Position numbers and translations under genes: made by a program
Part shown: positions 60,201 through 64,000 of the stretch, piece after piece
Layout of the letters: each line of letters begins with the position of its first letter
Numbering within the stretch: the first letter of the stretch is position 1
Assembly: GCA_000469685.2 (NCBI GenBank)
Contig: LS997566.1
Location: forward strand, 38,790,420-38,854,419
DNA: 64,000 bases
Direction of reading: 5' to 3'
Source of the DNA: Haemonchus contortus
Taxonomy: Eukaryota > Nematoda > Chromadorea > Rhabditida > Trichostrongylidae
Notes under the pieces: model-generated
Told to the model about the DNA's origin: nothing
The model's input: only the letters and a program-made list of their open reading frames with translations
The model's database searches: none

Positions 60201-63145
60201 TGGTTTAACTATGTTTTCAGAATCGCCGCTCCTCTCCGATCAAGTGTTTATTGTTATGGTGTGAAGGAAGGCGGTGATTATGCTTTCGACAAGGTAATCT
60301 CAAAGTATGAACATAGGTTCTATCGCTCACGATCACACATTCCTGAGAGAGGTTTTCCACATTCGTCCACCTTTCCTACACCTCGTAGACTTACTAGGAA
60401 TGCAGTAGAAATGCTGGTCATGTGTGGTCACAGAGTGCTCATGTTTGGGGTCCAACTTGAGCCCTACCATTAGAATCACTCCCAGACCATACAAGATCAG
60501 CACACGCCTCAATAGCCTCTGCAGCCCTTATATGGTATCAGTGATCTTGAGGTGCTGAGTAATGGTATTTTCAACGGAGTCAAGATCTATCATAGGATAT
60601 CAACAGAAATCACGTTGTTTAGGTGATGGAGCTTTATACGGCCGAAACACTCGCCCTAGAAAAAGACTTCCTACGCCTAGCATTAGGATGTCACAAAGAT
60701 GTTACTGCTTTGAAAGGGTGAGATTGCTTTTTATTCGCAAAAACCTTCTTCTTTCTTTTCGTAGAGAATCAGGTGAAAGTCTAGTTGCGGTGTTAATGTT
60801 AACACTAAGCCTATATCAAGGATTCATCCAGAGAATCTGAAGAACAAAAGGTATTACCACATGGAAAACCGATTTCAATTTTGTTCAAAGGTCCTGATAC
60901 CGGATTTTTTGTATAATAAAACAGCTGTCGTAACGTTGTGCTGCTTAAACCATTCAAAAACGTATCCATTTATAATCGTATTTTGGCCAAAATTTCGACT
61001 ATCATGCTTGAGTGAAAGCCTGGAAGTGAATTAGGACCATGAAATAACTTAGCTGCCGTAAACCACCGTTCACACCCTCATTCTCCTTGCCAATCCAACC
61101 CCCAACCCTACATATCACCCTACCTATTGCATCTGAAATGGCTTCAATCAGATTTTTCTAGAAGCATATTAAGCTGTCGTAATGGGAGATGAGTTAATTC
61201 GGAAAAAAGGTTATCAGTCCGCATTCAGACACTATCTGCTTGATGTAATTTGACCGTTCGCGGTGCGTCATCGTTACCTTGAAATATTGAGATGGTGGGG
61301 AGTGAATGTCACTAATATTAGGTTGAGTAAAAAGTTTTGATCGATTTTTCGTTCCTTTCTAGATTTTTTCGTAGGACTGCTCGGAAGGACTTCGTAATGG
61401 GTTATGGTAGACCGGTACCTGACCTGTATTTTTAGGGGGATATATGACATTCCCTTGTAAGTGCTTCGCAAAAATGACTTCAACCTTCAACTCTCGTCCG
61501 AAGCTGTCTGAGAGCTATCGTCTATCACGAATTACTGTAAGGGCATAATAAACCGACGGCTGCCCCAAATATCTGTGGTGCATCCAGAAGAGTCATCGTA
61601 TCTCAGCCCACGGGTGCCTCATGACGAAACACCTGAAAGACAAGCAGAGAAGTGGACTATGTCCGAGGGAACGCTATACTTTGGATAACTTCCTGAGGGT
61701 TCCACCGTTACTACCAGGGCTTACTTTTTTCAGCTGTAGAGTTCCCAGCAAAGTGTTTGCCTTTTTCACGACAGCGCTCAACCCCATGTTGCGATATTGT
61801 TTTGTCAGTAAATTGCCGAACTTGGATGGGCAGTGCTGCCCCATTCCACTTATTCGCCAGCTCTCGCTCTATCTGACTACCGTTTGTTTCTTGCTCTGAA
61901 ACACCAGCTTCGCGAAAGAAATTTTGGATGATTGCTCGGAACTCAAAAATGAGATCTCCAGCTTTTTTCAATCATGGCCGCCACCATTTTGGGCTTCAGC
62001 AGTCAAGAAACTGCCGAATCGCTAGACGTATGTTGGGGACAGGGATGGAGACTAGATTACCAATTGAGATTCTCATCCAATAAAAAAAGACTTTTTGAGG
62101 TGAAAATTGAAAATCTGATCAAAACTTTTTGCTCAACCTAATACTTTCTCAATCGAACCGTAGTGAGGGTTTTCACGTAAGACATACATTTTGGGAGCAA
62201 ATTTAAATCATGGATCGATGCAATTGGACATAAAGTAAGAATAACTGGGTGCAGATCAGGCGATGCACTACATAAAATAGTCTTTTGGCGTTCTCAATCA
62301 CGTTTCGGGGATATGCCTAGCATCCGACTTACAGTCAGAATCGTAGTGGCGGTTTGTATGCGCATAGGGACGCGACAATGAATTGCGTTGACTAGGAGAT
62401 GTACAAGTCAAGGTATCATCCTCCCGGACTGGTCCGGTAAAAAACCGACTATGAAGGAACGGGTCCGGTAAAAAACCGACTATGAAGGAATGAAAGGCCT
62501 GGTTGGCTTCTGTGGATGTCGATGGGTAATTAAATCGAGGACCATGCCTACGTGCTAGCGCGTCTTTCTACTACACGGCTCTCATTGAGTCCATCGAGAC
62601 CACAAGCCCGTCGGAGTTCGTACTTATAAACTCTCCCATTTTCGACTCTTCCTGTAAAATTTAATTGAAAGCAATCATCCACGATAGTGCCTACCCGTGG
62701 AAGCAGGCCGAACCTATGGCTTTCAAACCAAATAAGCAAACCTATGAGGAACTTAATGGCAAGTTTCATAGGGATGTTACACAATATTACAAATACTGAA
62801 CTCCGTAATTTGTTTTTTCCTTCGACTTTGAGGCTTTATCCGTGAAATTAAAACTAGCGCATTGTCTCAGTCTTAGATTTGTAGGTTATCGAAAAACTCC
62901 TCTGGCTGTACATTGTTTTTTCTAGTTTTTTTTCTTTTTAATTTGCTTGCTGTGCAATTTTTTCGAAATCTCATTGAAATAATTCCTCGGAGTTTCAGAC
63001 TTCTCTTGCGGGCTCTGGACAGGAATTCGTCATTCGTACGTATGCAGGATATCCCAAGTGCTTTCAACGATGTAGCAGCAAATCCTATTGGCGAAGAATT
63101 CATTTTCAATTTCCTCATTGAGAGATGGCCAGATATCATTGAAAG
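50833..63145 (+). CDS. M1 zinc aminopeptidase gene 3 (H11 / aminopeptidase N-like), 3' end outside the window
   Basis: Exons: 50833-50987, 51072-51148, 51600-51778, 53183-53290, 53369-53448, 53850-54002, 54537-54660, 54718-54838, 54931-54994, 55485-55575, 56257-56373, 56431-56631, 57343-57483, 57548-57669, 57774-57847, 58024-58160, 58847-58963, 59039-59125, 59179-59273, 59596-59730, 60221-60293, 60623-60717, 62999-63145. The 897 visible codons are open; the last two exons (82 and 144 nt in the other copies) are not found before 64000, giving about 972 residues if present. N-terminus like gene 2: basic tail, membrane span about 18-40, stalk. GAMEN 343-347; zinc ligands H379, H383, E402; base E380; Tyr 466. 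Closest to gene 2 in exon 1, stalk exon and catalytic exons. Same expected membrane ectopeptidase role. No damaged splice site seen. Confidence 0.92.
52225..52625 (-). mobile_element. Penelope-like retroelement fragment, copy 2
   Basis: Similar to the distal half of the fragment at 33995-34350 in the same orientation (shared 'cacagttcacga', 'aga(a/t)gtttaaac(a/t)tc(t/c)tacatggg(c/t)tcccttgtga'). The GIY-YIG tail itself is absent. In the gene 3 intron between exons 3 and 4. Confidence 0.45.
55655..56075 (-). mobile_element. RTE-like retrotransposon fragment in a gene 3 intron
   Basis: Starts with 'tatcacctgcatctccagccgtcccgttga', the same start as the 45775 fragment, and on the minus strand shows [17 protein letters not shown] and [18 protein letters not shown] stretches typical of the RTE C-terminus. 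Broken. Between exons 10 and 11. Confidence 0.6.
56690..57280 (+). mobile_element. Probable non-LTR retroposon 3' end with (TAAA)n tail
   Basis: A GC-moderate block ends in a pyrimidine-rich stretch and 'gcgcgtctatagggacgta' followed by about ten TAAA repeats (57238-57279). Short tandem repeat tails are typical of RTE-clade elements. No coding frame recognised. In the gene 3 intron between exons 12 and 13, whose length it mostly explains. Confidence 0.45.
58270..58400 (+). mobile_element. tRNA-derived SINE-like repeat, copy 3, in a gene 3 intron
   Basis: Box A-like TGGTGTAGTGG (about 58274) and box B-like GATCGAATTCC (about 58305) are 30 bp apart, followed by 'gagggtaaaaacacattgtacatgggct', similar to the body of copy 2. 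It is not a functional tRNA: no cloverleaf arms can be drawn. Confidence 0.55.
59890..60165 (-). mobile_element. Non-LTR retrotransposon fragment (C-terminus) in a gene 3 intron
   Basis: Minus strand gives [14 protein letters not shown], then, after a frame change, [15 protein letters not shown], resembling the 'RWRDVIKEDL...WRKLVRTVDP' end of nematode RTE/CR1-type polyproteins (family knowledge). Between exons 20 and 21. Confidence 0.5.
61318..62141. mobile_element. 824-bp mariner-like element, coding capacity lost
   Basis: Terminal inverted repeats TTAGGTTGAGTAAAAAGTTTTGATC (61318-61342) and complement (62117-62141) with one mismatch, flanked by TA (61316-61317, 62142-62143). The interior has no recognisable transposase motif; the longest frames (61621-61899 plus, 61711-61971 minus) are unassigned. 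In the gene 3 intron between exons 22 and 23. Confidence 0.85.
62431..62490 (+). repeat. 31-bp tandem duplication
   Basis: 'ggtccggtaaaaaaccgactatgaaggaa' occurs at 62431 and 62462, in the same gene 3 intron. Confidence 0.85.
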
Positions 63146-64000
63146 GTATTCCAAATGACCCAGACTTAAATTTTCATGGTATTTGCTTCCTCCCACGCAG
63201 CATGTTATCGAAAGTTAAGGACTAAAAATGCCAACACTTGACGAACAGGGGTTTGAGTGTAACCATACCTCCATAATAGATCCGCTATTATGAGGTTTAT
63301 ATAAGACCTTGCTCAAGGTCATTTTTTGTAAATGATTCATCAAAAACTGGGGAATTTTCAGCTGCACCCATATAATTTATTCGAATTTCTCATTAGTCTA
63401 TCATGGTGTTCTGCAGACAGTTTGGGACAATAACGTGCAAGACCTTGGTCATTCCATTGCCCTATACTTATCGGAATGAGTCGGGATCTTGTACCCTAAC
63501 GGGGTGTCGCGCGCTGTGCCCACCGTGTGCAGGAAGGATGCATTGTATGGACAAAACATAAATGTCTTTCAGATGATTACGGTGAATATAGGGAAACCAT
63601 GTACGGAGCGCTCCTCTTAGGGCCTATTGTAGACATTGACCGTGAAGTTTTTGTCAGGATCACCTGCTCATGAAAAGCCAAAAGTCGAGTGTCGTAACGT
63701 TGAAAAGCTAGATGTGGTTTCTTCAGTGGAGCAGGTGAAAGCTCAGGCGTACTAGCAGGACATTCCGCGGAAGGAGTCTTGCTCTCACTCCCCCCCCCCA
63801 TGTTTTCGAACATGAGCATTTTGGTAGCCTTTGGGAGCTCTGTCCTAACCTCAGAAGTGAATACTGTGCTAGAGCTTATAAGGATATCATGGTCGAGCTA
63901 CATAAGCAAATCTGTCAGGGTGACATCTTCGAGCGTCGTGACATTCAAAAACTCCCATCACCCATACCGCGCCAGCCAGGAATAATTTCCCTCGAAAAAA
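63146..64000 (+). other. Intron of gene 3, continues beyond the window
   Basis: No match to the 82-nt penultimate exon of the other genes. The same intron is 212 bp in genes 0 and 1 and about 1.3 kb in gene 2, so its exon may lie just outside. A run of nine C is near 63790. Confidence 0.6.

Overview
The window is nuclear DNA of a nematode, most likely a clade V strongylid (hookworm or Haemonchus type). The reasons are short exons in phase-consistent order, TTTTCAG-type splice acceptors, ATGs sitting directly on splice acceptors (as expected with spliced-leader trans-splicing), and hookworm-like mariner and RTE repeat debris. All host genes I can support belong to one family and lie on the + strand: a tandem array of M1 zinc aminopeptidases resembling the H11 / aminopeptidase N gut-membrane family.

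Layout. (1) 885-2712: last four exons of an upstream copy (gene 0). (2) 2713-12867: intergenic, holding SINE-like repeats, a pair of ~330 bp direct repeats, a broken SF1 helicase, a minisatellite and a perfect 18-bp palindrome. (3) 12868-23463: gene 1, 24 exons, complete, 946 residues. (4) 25824-47464: gene 2, 25 exons, complete, 971 residues (980 if a cryptic acceptor is used), swollen by mobile elements in its introns. (5) 47465-50832: intergenic, ending in a ~290-bp-arm foldback. (6) 50833-63145: gene 3, 23 exons visible, the last two expected beyond the window. All exon lengths agree between copies except the first, and all phases close. GAMEN exopeptidase loop, HELAHQ...NEGF zinc site and catalytic Tyr are intact in genes 1-3. 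The proteins look like type II membrane ectopeptidases that would act together in peptide digestion at a cell surface, by family knowledge the intestinal microvilli.

The most interesting structure is how the array evolves. A ~5 kb block (about 120-5190 and 20978-26448) is duplicated with breakpoints inside the aminopeptidase gene, so genes 0 and 1 share nearly the same last four exons and introns while the rest of gene 1 is divergent. In the first block the copy of the next gene's exon 1 has been deleted, with one deletion end exactly at the exon-intron border. Gene 2 has lost the AG of one splice acceptor (CCG for CAG) with an in-frame cryptic AG 27 nt upstream. Gene 1 has Phe in place of Ala just before GAMEN. 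The introns host a self-inverted mariner (TA duplications intact), Tc1-like relics, two TIR-bounded non-autonomous elements, RTE-like and Penelope-like fragments, and a three-unit ~545 bp tandem repeat. All transposon coding remnants with a clear reading direction in the introns run antisense to the host genes.
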